From positions 124,001 through 188,000 of the forward strand of contig JAMWBK010000008.1 in the NCBI GenBank assembly GCA_029953675.1: DNA of 64,000 bases, read 5' to 3'. The notes under the pieces were generated by a model that did not search any database, was not told the origin of the DNA, and saw only the letters and a list, made by a program, of their open reading frames with translations. Origin of the DNA: Rhodosorus marinus. Taxonomy: Eukaryota > Rhodophyta > Stylonematophyceae > Stylonematales > Stylonemataceae. Within the stretch, counting starts at the first letter, position 1. Each line of letters starts with the position of its first letter. Of the stretch, positions 28,201 through 38,165 are shown piece by piece. The position numbers and the translations under genes were made by a program.

Positions 28201-28295
28201 GTTTAAGTGTCTCCCTTTGGCGATATTCCAGCGACATGCTTTCCGAGGCGCGCCATCGGCGCCTGGGGTTGCATGCTTCCCTCCCTAGTTATTAG
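25224..28295 (+). CDS. A1 ORF2: reverse transcriptase with C-terminal restriction-like endonuclease (intact)
   Basis: 1,023 residues from MDLQSYVLKEGGDWGIW. The N-terminal extension has FLKGDFEVLQRSYLAS and KLVAVGDLSRAARVLEGQ. RT motifs follow: RCPGPSGLRTELLQ, RPIGMVESLRKLAGRW, motif A VLVVDFRNAFNSVSR (D352), motif B TGVQQGDPCGPL (403-414) and motif C AYHDDVTLLG (Y439-H-D-D442), then thumb LPLRLGGFGVADRGL. The C-terminus has the CCHC knuckle C823-x2-C826-x9-H836-x4-C841, a basic RTRRHTRLKYIL helix and the nuclease core A890-D891-x14-D906. The domain order and nuclease are those of R2-like elements, which nick the target and prime cDNA synthesis. No AP endonuclease or RNase H is seen. It is the only uninterrupted A ORF2 here. 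Confidence 0.93.
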   Translation: MDLQSYVLKEGGDWGIWRTRFRSWLRRWISLEGGSLPLRGGIPPVVLPRGDLLVAGTILDFIFTSLARNIRDTVIWVFLGVMPRLILAPIHTSERRWRVRDRLALFLKGDFEVLQRSYLASSAPSARRTRHGTVSPVPARVQKLVAVGDLSRAARVLEGQAPVLPYDDSLAQMVSSLFPESDVDLSPEFEVFLDRPELARFRIDLTLSESDLEDLLRTSRRGRCPGPSGLRTELLQALSQPGQSALLRILNKLFQGVSGASAPWEHLRQAQLCLLTKPDHQPAHPRLRPIGMVESLRKLAGRWLCQRLRQRVTAFMAPLQVGVGFSGGCELITHGIELERASRPEWGVLVVDFRNAFNSVSRTHALEVLRRVFPEAWLFLSGIYGGESLPYLTTEGTVFQAHTGVQQGDPCGPLLHACALQLVLLRLSTEVSDLRICAYHDDVTLLGTPDTLARGLTAIEAIARRVGLTVETEKCRFLPPRDVSLNSLPPTLRLISEREGFEHHGVGLGTDNFVQASCERVLARHKQLTDAIEHLPDSMLQSACLLSRFCAGPRLNYWLRSLPPAWGSWIAAKADEMTLQHWGTLLDEPLDLEAAPDRDFIRAQIALPLRLGGFGVADRGLVCSPAAVASWATALRTLVTFRMRSACLLARALTNEDPVSLPPPLLTIYDGLQHAFRRCNAVPDADRSRFRSWRELLWGRAEAIEDCPLDRVLADDGEASPGSPVADYPGLSRLWSSRTDVIQHSLTWGQHSAAHTVMLNSPLTPPTTAARLRGMGGHLSHLWLTTLPSSLSHRLDAFQFRSAARIYLGLPQAPWHSNRPSFCQGCESRIDACGYHFLGSCGLLRGLRTRRHTRLKYILSESLTRIGNTVEVESELPRSISDSAPPRCIADLLVSDAAARRSTYVDLAITCPVASAHLTAAARRRGAAASALRRVKERRYAESMASLPCAEGRSHRFQPFLVESFGHVDKSGLEWLRKCFAEHPTEYLALLRRLSVSLWRYSSDMLSEARHRRLGLHASLPSY

Positions 28296-28311
28296 TTCAT
28301 CTTCACGCCTT

Positions 28312-28332
28312 GCGTAGCGCTTCATGCTATGC
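28312..28332 (+). promoter_or_regulatory. 3'-terminal hairpin of A1 RNA
   Basis: GCGTAGC pairs with GCTATGC (7 bp with one G-U) around a seven-base loop, followed by TAGTAAAGT at the element end. The same structure occurs at 23,093-23,113, 44,946-44,966 (minus), 32.2 kb (minus), 56.2 kb and 61.9 kb. It is the likely recognition element for the RT. That is an inference by analogy to 3' UTR recognition in R2. Confidence 0.6.
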
Positions 28333-28480
28333 TAGTAAAGTCCAGTAACTAGGTACATTACCCCGGCATCATTATTTGGTCCCCGAATGAGGTTACGTTA
28401 GTCTGGGGTGGGGTGAGTCTGGGGTAAAAGGTAAAGTTCGTACGGAAGATAACAACAAAAGTTCGTAAGAAAGTTCGAAG

Positions 28481-29809
28481 ATGATCGTGAGGGAGGTATG
28501 CGGGCCGTACCCCGAACCTCTTGTCATTCAGGGCCCGGACCCCTCGGGCACCCGGGAAGTTTTGCAAAGGCACCAGCACCAGTCTGATGGCAACGTGCAG
28601 GAGACACCGACGGAACAACAAGCAGGCGATGTTCAAGCAAGAACGCGGACCGAGTCTGCAGCCGCAACCGACCCGGCAGCCACATTCTTGCATCAACTGC
28701 GTAGCTTCGACAGATGCTACCAGGACCTGGGCATCGCTACGTCCGAAATTACAGACTTCTACAAAGCCGTTTTTCAACTGAACTCGAGGGTCAACAGCTC
28801 GCAAGAGCTGCAAGGTGTCACCGGACGCCTTACGGAGTTGTCCCGGAAACCGGGTATGTGGGAAGGTGGAGCCGCTACTACGAATTCTGCACCATCTCCG
28901 CATGATCTCCCGCGAGATCTCCCGCGACAGGCCGTAGGCAACCACCTCGGCCCCGAAACCCGTTACCGTAACGGTTGTCTGCCAGGAAGCAATGCCGTCC
29001 GTGATTTAGGAACCTGGCTCCCTGCGCCCCAGGGAGGGACAGGTGTCCGGGATCTAGGACACTATGCGGAGACATTCCCAGCCATCGGGGAGGGCCCTAC
29101 AAGGCCAACCTTCGCCGATTTCGCAGCACAAAAAGAACCAGCGAGAGGAGGAGATGCTCGTTCCAGAACTTCTGGACGCCCTGGACCCCAGACCCAACAG
29201 GCTGCCCTACGGCAACTGCACGCTACGGTCGGGGGGTCTGGCTGGGGACCCGATGTTGCTCCAGTCCTCGCGACGCTACGGAATGTCCGACCCCCAAGGC
29301 TGGATGAGGTGGCCCCTGCGGACTTTGCAACGGTTCTTTGCAGAGCACTGGGTATGCCCAGCTCTTATGTGGTGCATGTGGACTTTATTGCCTCCCATGC
29401 CTGCCTGCTGTGCCATCCAGACGCAATTCCGATTCTCCAAAGTGCCATCTCCCGAGGAGTTTTCCGGACTGGGATATTCGGATCCTTCACACAACGACAC
29501 GCCGATAGACAAGTAAGCCTTTACACTGGCCAGGCGCTGGACCCAGACAACCTTCTGGGTTACCTCGAACGTCAGACTATCGCTCCCGGGGATATCGCTG
29601 CCCACACGCTGAAGCGGGCCATCGAGCAGCTTATCCGCATTCGTTCGAGGATCCGCAGGCGACAAATCTCCTTCCACACTCTCGCAGCGCTCTACGAGTA
29701 TCTTGAGGGACGACTAGAGCTCCTAAAAGGCAGACAACATCCGCCTGAGGTACCCCGGGGAGTGCGCGGAACCCCCTGGGCCTGCAGCTGCTTCGAACGC
29801 AGACCCTGA
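28481..29809 (+). CDS. C element ORF1 (core intact, late frameshift)
   Basis: 442 residues. After a variable N-terminal half comes the conserved core QQAALRQLHATVGGSGWGPD, LATLRNVRPPRLDEV (R267-N-V-R-P271), DFATVLCRALGMP, VVHVDFIASHACLLCH and ISRGVFRTGIFGSF, equivalent to the NVRP domain of A and B. The present stop follows CSCFERRP. Another frame continues from GPAAASNADPEASSLP without a stop to TAA at 30,120, which overlaps the ORF2 ATG. A one-base indel near 29,760-29,775 has therefore probably cut off about 105 acidic, low-complexity residues. Confidence 0.75.
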   Translation: MIVREVCGPYPEPLVIQGPDPSGTREVLQRHQHQSDGNVQETPTEQQAGDVQARTRTESAAATDPAATFLHQLRSFDRCYQDLGIATSEITDFYKAVFQLNSRVNSSQELQGVTGRLTELSRKPGMWEGGAATTNSAPSPHDLPRDLPRQAVGNHLGPETRYRNGCLPGSNAVRDLGTWLPAPQGGTGVRDLGHYAETFPAIGEGPTRPTFADFAAQKEPARGGDARSRTSGRPGPQTQQAALRQLHATVGGSGWGPDVAPVLATLRNVRPPRLDEVAPADFATVLCRALGMPSSYVVHVDFIASHACLLCHPDAIPILQSAISRGVFRTGIFGSFTQRHADRQVSLYTGQALDPDNLLGYLERQTIAPGDIAAHTLKRAIEQLIRIRSRIRRRQISFHTLAALYEYLEGRLELLKGRQHPPEVPRGVRGTPWACSCFERRP

Positions 29810-31793
29810 AGCCTCGTCCCTTCCAGGGGATGTACAGGCAGACCGCGGGACAGTTGACGCCCAGGTTGAGACTAGCGCGACTTCCCAAGTACCTGAGAAC
29901 GCAGCACACGAGGACAATCCCCATGCGGAGCTCCTCTGCAACCTTCCGGAGCCACCTCAACAGAAGCGCTCGCGATTATCCGCCGATGGAACCGGACCGG
30001 ATACTGAGATGACTCCGGCAGCCGTGGAGACTCCACCGGATACCACTGTGACACAGGTTGCCCTTGACGGCAACCATCACGCGATGGACACGCAGGAGAG
30101 CCAGGAAAACCCAGCGCAATAATGCCGAGCAGACGTAGGGGAATCAAACGACGCCGCGACGAGCCTCTGTTCTTCTCGGATCGTCAAGACTGGATCAGGC
30201 GGTGGAGTGTCTTCGTCGACGACGTCACGGAAGGAGGCAGGCAGTGGACGCGCCTTACACAATGCCCGGTTCCCACACGGCGATTTGTGCCACGCGCCCA
30301 GGTTCAAACATGGAGCTGCCTCTTCCGTGCTGCATTAGAGCTCTCTATGGACAGCACCGCACCAACAAACGCCAGCCTGCTTCTTGTCGGACTTCCAGGC
30401 CTGGTCCTTGGACACTCTGCACTTGATGTTGGCATTCAGGTATCGCATGTGCTTGAAGGAGAATTCTCTACGGTCTGGAGCGCTCTAGAGGACAAGGCGT
30501 CTATGCTGTCGCATACTACCGCACCGCAAGGAGCTGAAGCGGTTCGACGCTAACATCTCGAGCGCCACAAGCGAGCGCTGAAACTAGCACACCTTGGCCG
30601 CCTTTCAGATGCAGCTCGGAGCCTACAGGCCACCGAAATGGCACCTTTTACCGCGGCTACGTGGAGACAACTACAAGCGCTCTTTCCCAACCCGGCGGAA
30701 GGTGACCTACCAGACGAGATTGCACACGCCCTGCAATCTTTGCTCGCTCTGAAGACCGAAACACTAAAGCGGCGGTGGGATTCAAGAAAAGCGGCCGACG
30801 AGGGCCTCATGTCGATCGTGGCACGTCTTCCTCAGGGCAAGAGCCCAGGTCCTAGCGGTCTCCGAGTGGAACACCTCCAAGGTGCAACTCAACAGACGCA
30901 AGTGGCGTTGATTCGTGTATTGCGACAACTGGCGACCGCTCCTGAGAAATTTTCCCCGGCTCTGACCCGCGCCCTTCGCAGTAGTCGACTCCTGCCGTTC
31001 GCGAAGCCCAACAAGGGTTCAGTGCCGCAGGAACATCCCGGAGTTCGCCCTATCGGAGTACCAGAAGTTTTGCGCAAGGTAGCAACGCAATGGACTCTTC
31101 ACGCGGTTATGGACAGGGTGCGTGAGCTCCTGGTGCCCTTACAACTGGGTATTGGAGTAAGTGGCGGGTGCGAACGCTCACTTCACGCGATCCAGGCCCA
31201 TTTGTCATGCGAACCCGATTCGGTGGTCCTTCGGGTAGACCTAGAGAATGCCTTTAATCGCATCGACCGACGCCTTGCCAAGCAACTGGTGGACGAACAC
31301 TTGCCGGAGCTTGCACCAGTGTACAGACTTGGCTATGGAAGCGACAACGCGGACTCACCGACGCTCTGTGGCTGGCGACCTTCACCTGGACAGAACGAAA
31401 CCGACACCTCTCGCCTGACTCTCCAAGCAACTACAGAGTCCAACAGGGAGATCCACTGGGGCCGGTGTTACATGCACTATCCCTGGCGCCCTTTCTAAGA
31501 GCGTTGCGAGCCAAGTTCCCCAACGAAACGATTGTTGCTATCCACGACGATATCACGATTTTCGGGTCGCTACAAGCCGTGAAGGCGTCCCTGGCATGGG
31601 CAAAAACTGTGCTCCCCTCTCTTGGAGCACGCCTGCAACTCGGCAAGTGCACTGTGTACGGGCGAACACTGACTACCACGCGAGTGGTCAACCATGAGAT
31701 TCCTGGAGTGCAAGTGACCAGAGACGGAGTCACCATCCACTCGATACCGATAGGCAGCCGAGAATATATCGAACAGGAGTGCCGGGGGCTGCA

Positions 31794-31820
31794 AAATAAG
31801 CTAGTAAAGTCCAAATAAGC
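31794..31820 (+). mobile_element. 11-base A1 tail insertion with 8-bp target duplication
   Basis: AAATAAGC-TAGTAAAGTCC-AAATAAGC: the insert equals the last 11 bases of A1, and the duplicated AAATAAGC occurs once in the homologous C copy at 60.88 kb (minus), which codes the same LQNKHE stretch. The 19 added bases shift the ORF2 frame. Confidence 0.85.
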
Positions 31821-32249
31821 ATGAGAAACTCTTTGAGGAAATTGCCAAGCTCCCACAACCGGAGCTTACGACGCAAATTGCCCTCTTCAGGTTCTGTGCA
31901 GAAACGCGACTAGACTATGTGCTACGATGCCTCGCATACGAGTTTGGAAGAAATCTGGCATGCGAGGCCGACGTGATGACCAGATATCACCTGGAAATTC
32001 TATTCGGAGGCCTCGCTACGACAGCTGTAGAGGACGATGAGTACGCAGAGCTGATCTCGGACCAAATCGCTCTGCCCTGCCGCTGGGGAGGTTTGGGTTT
32101 CGCTACTCGAAAGCGCGTCCAACCCATCGCGTTTTACTCGTCATGGAGAAACACCTTCCGGAACAATGCAGATGAATGGCCATACCTGACTGAACTGGAC
32201 TGGACTTTACTAGCATAGCCTGAAGCGCTACGCAAGGCGTGAAGATGAA

Positions 32250-35200
32250 CTAATAACTAGGGAGGGAAGCCTGCAACCCCAGGCGCCGATGGCGCGCCTC
32301 GGAAAGCATGTCGCTGGAATATCGCCAAAGGGAGACACTTAAACGCCTCAAGAGCGCCAAATATTCAGTAGGATGCTCAGCAAAACATTTCCGCAACCAT
32401 TCTAAACCCGACTTATCCACGTGACCAAAGCTTTCCACAAGGAATGGCTGGAACCGGTGAGAGCGACCCTCAGCGCAAGGCAGACTGGCCATGCTCTCAG
32501 CATACCGTCGTTCCTTAACTCTTCGAAGGGCTGAAGCCGCGGCCCCCCGGCGGCGGGCGGCTGCGGTGAGGTGGGCGCTGGCCACGGGGCAGGTAATCGC
32601 AAGGTCCACATATGTTGAGCGTCTGGCAGCAGCGTCGGAGACGAGGAGATCGGCTATACAACGGGGCGGTGCAGAGTCCGAGATGGATCTGGGCAGTTCC
32701 GACTCAACCTCAACCGTATTCCCTATCCGAGTCAAAGATTCGCTGAGGATGTACTTGAGGCGAGTGTGACGCCTCGTACGGAGACCTCGCAACAGTCCGC
32801 AGGAACCCAGGAAGTGGTAGCCACAAGCGTCAATCCGGCTCTCACATCCCTGACAGAAAGACGGCCGATTAGAGTGCCACGGAGCCTGTGGCAAACCGAG
32901 ATAGATCCGTGCGGCAGAACGGAACTGGAAAGCATCGAGACGATGACTCAATGACGACGGTAGAGTGGTTAACCACAAGTGCGAGAGGTGGCCTCCCATG
33001 CCGCGGAGACGAGCGGCAGTGGTAGGCGGCGTGAGAGGAGAATTGAGCATGACTGTGTGAGCGGCACTGTGTTGGCCCCAGGTGAGGCTATGTTGAATCA
33101 CATCAGCGCGGGAGCTCCACAATCGGCTCAAACCCGGGTAGTCTGCAACAGGTGACCCGGGGCTAGCCTCTCCGTCATCGGCAAGAACTCGGTCGAGGGG
33201 ACACCTCAATCGCTTCAGCTCGTCCCCATAACAGCTCCCTCCAGGAACGAAAGCGGGACCGATTTGCGTCCGGCACGGCGTTGCACCTCCTGAACGCGTG
33301 TTGAAGACCATCATAAATTGTCAAAAGCGGGGGCGGCAGGCTCACTGGATCCTCGTTGGTCAAAGCTCGAGCCAAGAGGCAGGCACTTCGCATCCGGAAG
33401 GTCACCAACGTTCGCAGCGCGGTAGGCCAGGAGGCAACCGCCGCTGGCGAGCATACCAGCCCACGGTCTGCGACGCCGAATCCCCCTAATCGCAACGGTA
33501 GAGCGATCTGTGCACGAATAAAGTCCCTGTCGGGAGCAGCTTCAAGATCGAGGGGCTCATCCAAGAGCGTTCCCCAGTGTTGCAGGGTCATTTCGTCGGC
33601 TTTAGCCGCGATCCACGAGCCCCAAGCTGGAGGCAGGCTGCGCAACCAGTAGTTGAGTCTGGGACCGGCACAAAAGCGGGAAAGCAAGCAGGCCGATTGC
33701 AGCATGCTGTCGGGTAGGTGCTCAATGGCGTCGGTGAGTTGCTTGTGCCGTGCCAAAACTCGCTCGCAGGATGCTTGGACAAAGTTGTCAGTCCCCAATC
33801 CGACGCCGTGGTGTTCGAACCCTTCACGTTCGCTGATTAGTCGCAGAGTGGGTGGCAGAGAGTTCAGCGACACGTCCCTCGGGGGAGAAAGCGACATTTT
33901 TCTGTTTCCACAGTCAAACCGACGCGACGTGCAATCGCTTCGATCGCGGTCAGTCCCCTAGCCAGGGTGTCAGGGGTGCCCAGCAATGTTACGTCATCGT
34001 GGTACGCGCAGATTCGAAGATCCGAGACCTCAGTCGAAAGACGTAAAAGTACGAGCTGTAGGGCACAGGCATGAAGAAGAGGTCCGCAAGGGTCGCCTTG
34101 TTGGACGCCAGTATGTGCTTGAAAAACAGTGCCCTCCGTTGTCAAGTAGGGGAGGCTCTCCCCTCCGTAAATACCCGATAGAAACGGCCACGCCTCCGGA
34201 AACACACGTCGGAGCACCTCTAGCGCATGCGTCCGCGACACGCTGTTGAATGCGTTCCGGAAATCAACCACCAAGACTCCCCACTCCGGCCTACTGGCGC
34301 GTTCTAGCTCGATCCCATGGGTGATCAGTTCGCAACCCCAGAAAATCCCACCCCTACTTGCAAGGGCGCCATAAACGCTGTGACGCGCTGGCGAAGGCGC
34401 TGGCATAGCCACCTCCCGGCTAACTTCCGTAGGCTCTCCACCATCCCGATCGGCCGGAGACGCGGGTGGGCCGGCTGGTGGTCAGGTTTCGTGAGCAAGC
34501 AAAGCTGTGCCTGCCGGAGATGTTCCCATGGCGCAGACGCACCCGATACGCCCTGGAACAACTTGTTAAGGATCCTCAGAAGCGCGCTCTGGCCAGGCTG
34601 GCTCAGGGCCTGCAATAGCTCTGTTCTTAGTCCGGAGGGTCCGGGACAGCGTCCCCGACGCGAGGTACGAAGCAAATCCTCCAGGTCAGACTCACTGAGG
34701 GTCAGATCGATGCGAAACCTGGCCAACTCCGGACGGTCCAAGAATACCTCGAATTCAGGGGACAAATCCACGTCGGACTCAGGGAACAAAGACGACACCA
34801 TCTGGGCGAGACTATCATCGTAGGGGAGGACAGGCGCCTGGCCCTCCAAAACCCGCGCCGCTCGACTTAAATCGCCCACTGCTACCAATTTCTGTACTCG
34901 AGCTGGCACGGGCGACACTGTGCCATGCCGAGTCCGACGGGCGGATGGTGCTGACGACGCCAAATAGCTGCGCTGTAGTACTTCGAAGTCTCCCTTCAAG
35001 AACAGGGCCAGTCGGTCTCGTACTCGCCATCTGCGCTCCGATGTGTGAATGGGGGCCAGAATCAGGCGCGGCAAGACCCCCAGAAAAACCCAAATGACTG
35101 TGTCCCGAATGTTGCGAGCCAGGCTCGTGAAGATGAAATCGAGAATGGTTCCAGCTACTAGAAGGTCTCCACGAGGAAGGACGACTGGGGGAATGCCCCC

Positions 35201-35317
35201 ACGGAGGGGAAGCGAGCCTCCTTCCAAGGAAATCCACCGCCGGAGCCAACTCCGAAAACGCGTACGCCAAATGCCCCAGTCTCCGCCCTCCTTCAGGACA
35301 TAAGACTGTAGATCCAT
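32250..35317 (-). pseudogene. A1 copy b ORF2, three frameshifts
   Basis: The sequence parallels the intact ORF2 at 25,224-28,295. A G is missing from a G-run near 34,335 (FSGGCELIT becomes FSGVAN). A C is missing from the C-run near 33,890. Two bases are lost near 33,200 (AIEDCPLDR). All RT motifs, the knuckle and the nuclease codons remain, split between frames. The losses sit in homopolymers, so assembly error is possible for two of them. Confidence 0.88.
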
Positions 35318-35348
35318 AGGCTGCGACCTCGCAGCCGTGCCTGGAGCG

Positions 35349-36749
35349 CTAATCGTGCTTCTCCCCCTTAGACCCGGGGGAGTCGGTCCTCGCTCTCTTA
35401 CCTCCTATCCGCACCAAAGTCGTGAGCCTCCCACTCCGCGAGGCTCGCGGAACGGATCCCGCGGGCTTCAGCAAAGTAACCTGGGCGTCCTCCACCGCCA
35501 TGCCCTCAGTCTGCTCCCCTGCCTCACCACTCTCGCTGGAAGTAGTGCTGGAAGCAGAGCCCTCCAAAATCCCCACCCGCTGCAGCTCTGTCTTGTAGCG
35601 CGAAGTCAGCACAAGTCGCCTCTCCAGATCGAAGAAACTGGAAACCGCCATGCGCAGGGCCCGACCGGAACCGCGCCAACAAGATCCTCTCAAGGCGCTG
35701 AATCCGTAGCCAATGGATCGCTGCCGCCTTCACGCTGCTCTCATGCTCAGAGAGCCCTGCCGTTTCTCCCGGAGACAGGAAATTGCCCGAGAAACGGTCA
35801 AAATCGAAGTGCAAAACCACCTGCGGGTTGCAGCGCAGCCACCGGGCGCTCTCAGGCCACTGCTCGGTAGGCTTCGCCAGCAAGGCCTCCAGGTACTTGG
35901 CGGCGGTTGCGGAGACCAAAAACAGCACATCGCGGCCCTCATAGTTTGCGAAGAAGAAATCACCCCGGCTGCACCCTAACGATTCCGCAAAAGTGTCCCG
36001 GAAGTCTCGCATAGACGGAACCTGTCCTCGTGTAGTCTGGGGCCGGACATTTCGCACCCACAGAAATTGGAGAGTGGTCTCCACAGGTCCATCCTGAGGC
36101 TCGCGAGATGGTATGAAACGGAGCATAGCCGCCGTACGTGTGGCAGTGGTGCCCTTCCGCAAGACTGATGCGTACGAAGCGCCCCCTTGCGGCCACCACG
36201 TGCCCCCGAAGTAGCCGGGAGCTGGTGACCACCTGAGGGCTGGTCCAAGAGAGGGAAGTCCACAGCTGCAGTCTCCTCCACACCGGTTGCCGCACAGTCA
36301 CCACCACCATTGCCTCGAGTCCCCGAGCGCTGAAGCGCGTTTTGGCCCGGCCTGCCGCTCCCCAACGTCGTACTGTCCCGCGCAGAAGCAACAGCCCTCG
36401 CCTGTCCCGGGACAGGTTCATGTTGATTGACCGGATGTTGACTGCCTTCAGCCAACGCTGCCACTCTGGGGCAATTCAAATTCTCGTCCGAATTTGAATT
36501 TGACCTGGCCAGCAATCCCGATTCCAGCCCACCTAGCTTCTGGGTGAGCTGAGGGAGCACTCCACGATCACTCGCAGCCGTGATCAGGCTGGTGACAGCG
36601 GAGATAAGTGAACGCGCCTGGGTGCCAGAAGCGCCTTCCAAGTCAACCTCGGAAGAAAACGTGCCGCAGCTGAGGCGAACACGGAGTCCCCCACCTGGCA
36701 GTGCCTCCTTGGGAGGAGGCTCCGTCGAGCGCGGAGATATCCCTACCAT
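35349..36749 (-). pseudogene. A1 copy b ORF1, frameshifted
   Basis: The frame starts MVGISPRSTEPPPKEALPGG. One G is missing from the G-run near 36,180, and an eight-base deletion near 35,660 removes RHLR. The end TDSPGSKGEKHD is preserved in the original frame. It is otherwise near-identical to the intact ORF1 at 51,659-53,068. Confidence 0.85.
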
Positions 36750-38165
36750 CCTGAGGGAATCCGCAAAGGAAACGTTGCACCACCAATATGAAACCGCACC
36801 GAGAGAATAATCGACCAAACCCAACCCAAATAGGAAAGGCCCCGCAACACACCCACCCGGAAGACAGAAGTAGTTGCAAATGCAAACGACGCCCCGCGGA
36901 AAATCGAGGGGAAGGCGTACCACAGGAAGCGCTTCCCGTAAACGAACACGCTCGCGACCGAAAAAGAAACTGAACTAGAGCGGGAGGTTACGGCAGAACG
37001 CTCACCAGACACATACGAGCCGATGGATCAACGATGGTCCACTGCACAGCTGGCGGACCAGATCTGTGCATCGTCGCGAGCAATACAACGGAGGCTCGGA
37101 CCAGAAACCCCGCCGCGGATCTTGGCACTGACAACCCTGCAACAACCGCGAGAAACATCTCTTCGAAGCGCCCCGGGCGAGACTGCAGCTTGGAATAATG
37201 GTTCAATACAACAAACCCTCTCTCGAGAGCCACACCATTGTGCATTCCAAAAGCTGGTATCCAACCCACGAATCTCCCCTGAAAACCGAGCTCGAATACG
37301 GTCTGCCGCGGGATCCGGGTCGGGAGTCTGGCTACGTGAAATACCAACGCTGACACCGAAAAAATTGAGTGCGGTTGAGATGCAGGTATACGTTCGACAA
37401 CTGCTGGGTCTGCCAATTCCGGGATTGCGGACCACCGAGAAGTGCACTAGTTGCCGGAGTAAACACGGAAGGACTGGGGTACAACGGATTCATCACTGCC
37501 CAACATCAACTGGACTGTGGCAACGTCGGCATGACGAAATCTGCAGAGAGCTGACACGGTGGCTAAGGCGATGGAACTTCATGGACGTAGAGCAAGAACC
37601 TGAGGGGTACTTCGAGAACTACGGGCTGCGACCTGATATCGTTGCTAGGCATCCGAGGACCAAACAAAGGTATGCGCTGGATGTGACGGTGGTGTCACCA
37701 TTACGGGGAAAATATTTGCGGCGGAGCCAAGATGATAGCGGATACGCGGCGAGAGCTGCGGAGAAGTGGAAAATCGCTCACTACAAGGAAGCGATGGTGA
37801 TCGAGAAACCGGATGACAAGTTCATCCCGATAGCGATAGAGACGTTTGGGCGTACGGGGCAAATAGCACAAGAGTTCCTCCGCGACAGCTGCAAACACCT
37901 ACTGCACAGGAGTGAGGAGCTAAGAGACGTGAGATCCCAGATAAACCGGCAACTATGGCGAGGTAACGCAGAGATAGCATTAGGCGCTTTGCGCGTGGAC
38001 CAGCTGGAGAACCCGCTGGTGCCTGTTTTTTCTTTTGAACGTAGCATGAGACCCCGGTAGCGGGGTTCCAGTAAGTTTTTCCCTAGATAGGATTAGACGT
38101 AGTGTTGCGCTGCAGTAGGCAGCTGCCCAGTAAAGCTTACGGTAACGAAGGTTTGGGGTAATTGA

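Larger units (their letters stand above)
23511..28341 (+). mobile_element. Full-length A1 element, copy a
   Basis: The insertion is flanked by the 14-bp duplication CCAGTAACTAGGTA (23,497-23,510 and 28,342-28,355). The recognisable element starts at TTGTCGAGGATTGG (23,551). The 40 bases before it hold a GTT-rich run and GAGGCTATGCTAG, a piece of the element's own tail. The element has ORF1 (broken), a hairpin, ORF2 (intact), and a 3' UTR with the hairpin at 28,312-28,332 and the end TAGTAAAGT. Confidence 0.9.
32197..36968 (-). mobile_element. Full-length A1 element, copy b, inside the C element
   Basis: The 4,772-bp element is flanked by ACTGAACT (32,189-32,196 and 36,969-36,976). Its 3' end lies at the left (GTAAAGTCCAGTCC in element sense) and its 5' end at the right (TTTCTTTTTCGGTCGC). 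Both coding regions are broken by small indels, although overall identity to copy a is very high. Confidence 0.92.
30122..38060 (+). pseudogene. C element ORF2: RT and restriction-like endonuclease, multiply broken
   Basis: The ORF starts MPSRRRGIKRRRDEPLFF at an ATG overlapping the ORF1 stop. It shows a basic N-terminus, KSPGPSGLRVEHLQG, RPIGVPEVLRKVATQW, motif A VLRVDLENAFNRIDR, motif B VQQGDPLGPVLHA and motif C IHDDITIFG, then thumb LPCRWGGLGFATRKR. The second part (37,000-38,060) has the knuckle CTSCRSKHGRTGVQRIHHC and the nuclease core RPDIVARHPRTKQRYALD (PD-x14-D). The breaks are a TAA at 30,551-30,553, a frameshift between about 31,340 and 31,450, a 19-base micro-insertion at 31.8 kb and the 4.77-kb A1 insertion at 32,197. 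The reading resumes correctly at LTEL/TELEREVTAERS across the insertion. Confidence 0.88.
28386..38165 (+). mobile_element. C-family element interrupted by a full A1 element
   Basis: The C element starts after the joining motif at 28,391-28,408 and runs to 32,196. It resumes at 36,969/36,977 after the A1 insertion and ends near 38,165 with the hairpin GCTGC-AGTAG-GCAGC (38,109-38,123) and CCAGTAAAGCTTACGG. Without the insertion it is about 5 kb. It has two ORFs coupled by TAATG at 30,120-30,124. Confidence 0.85.
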
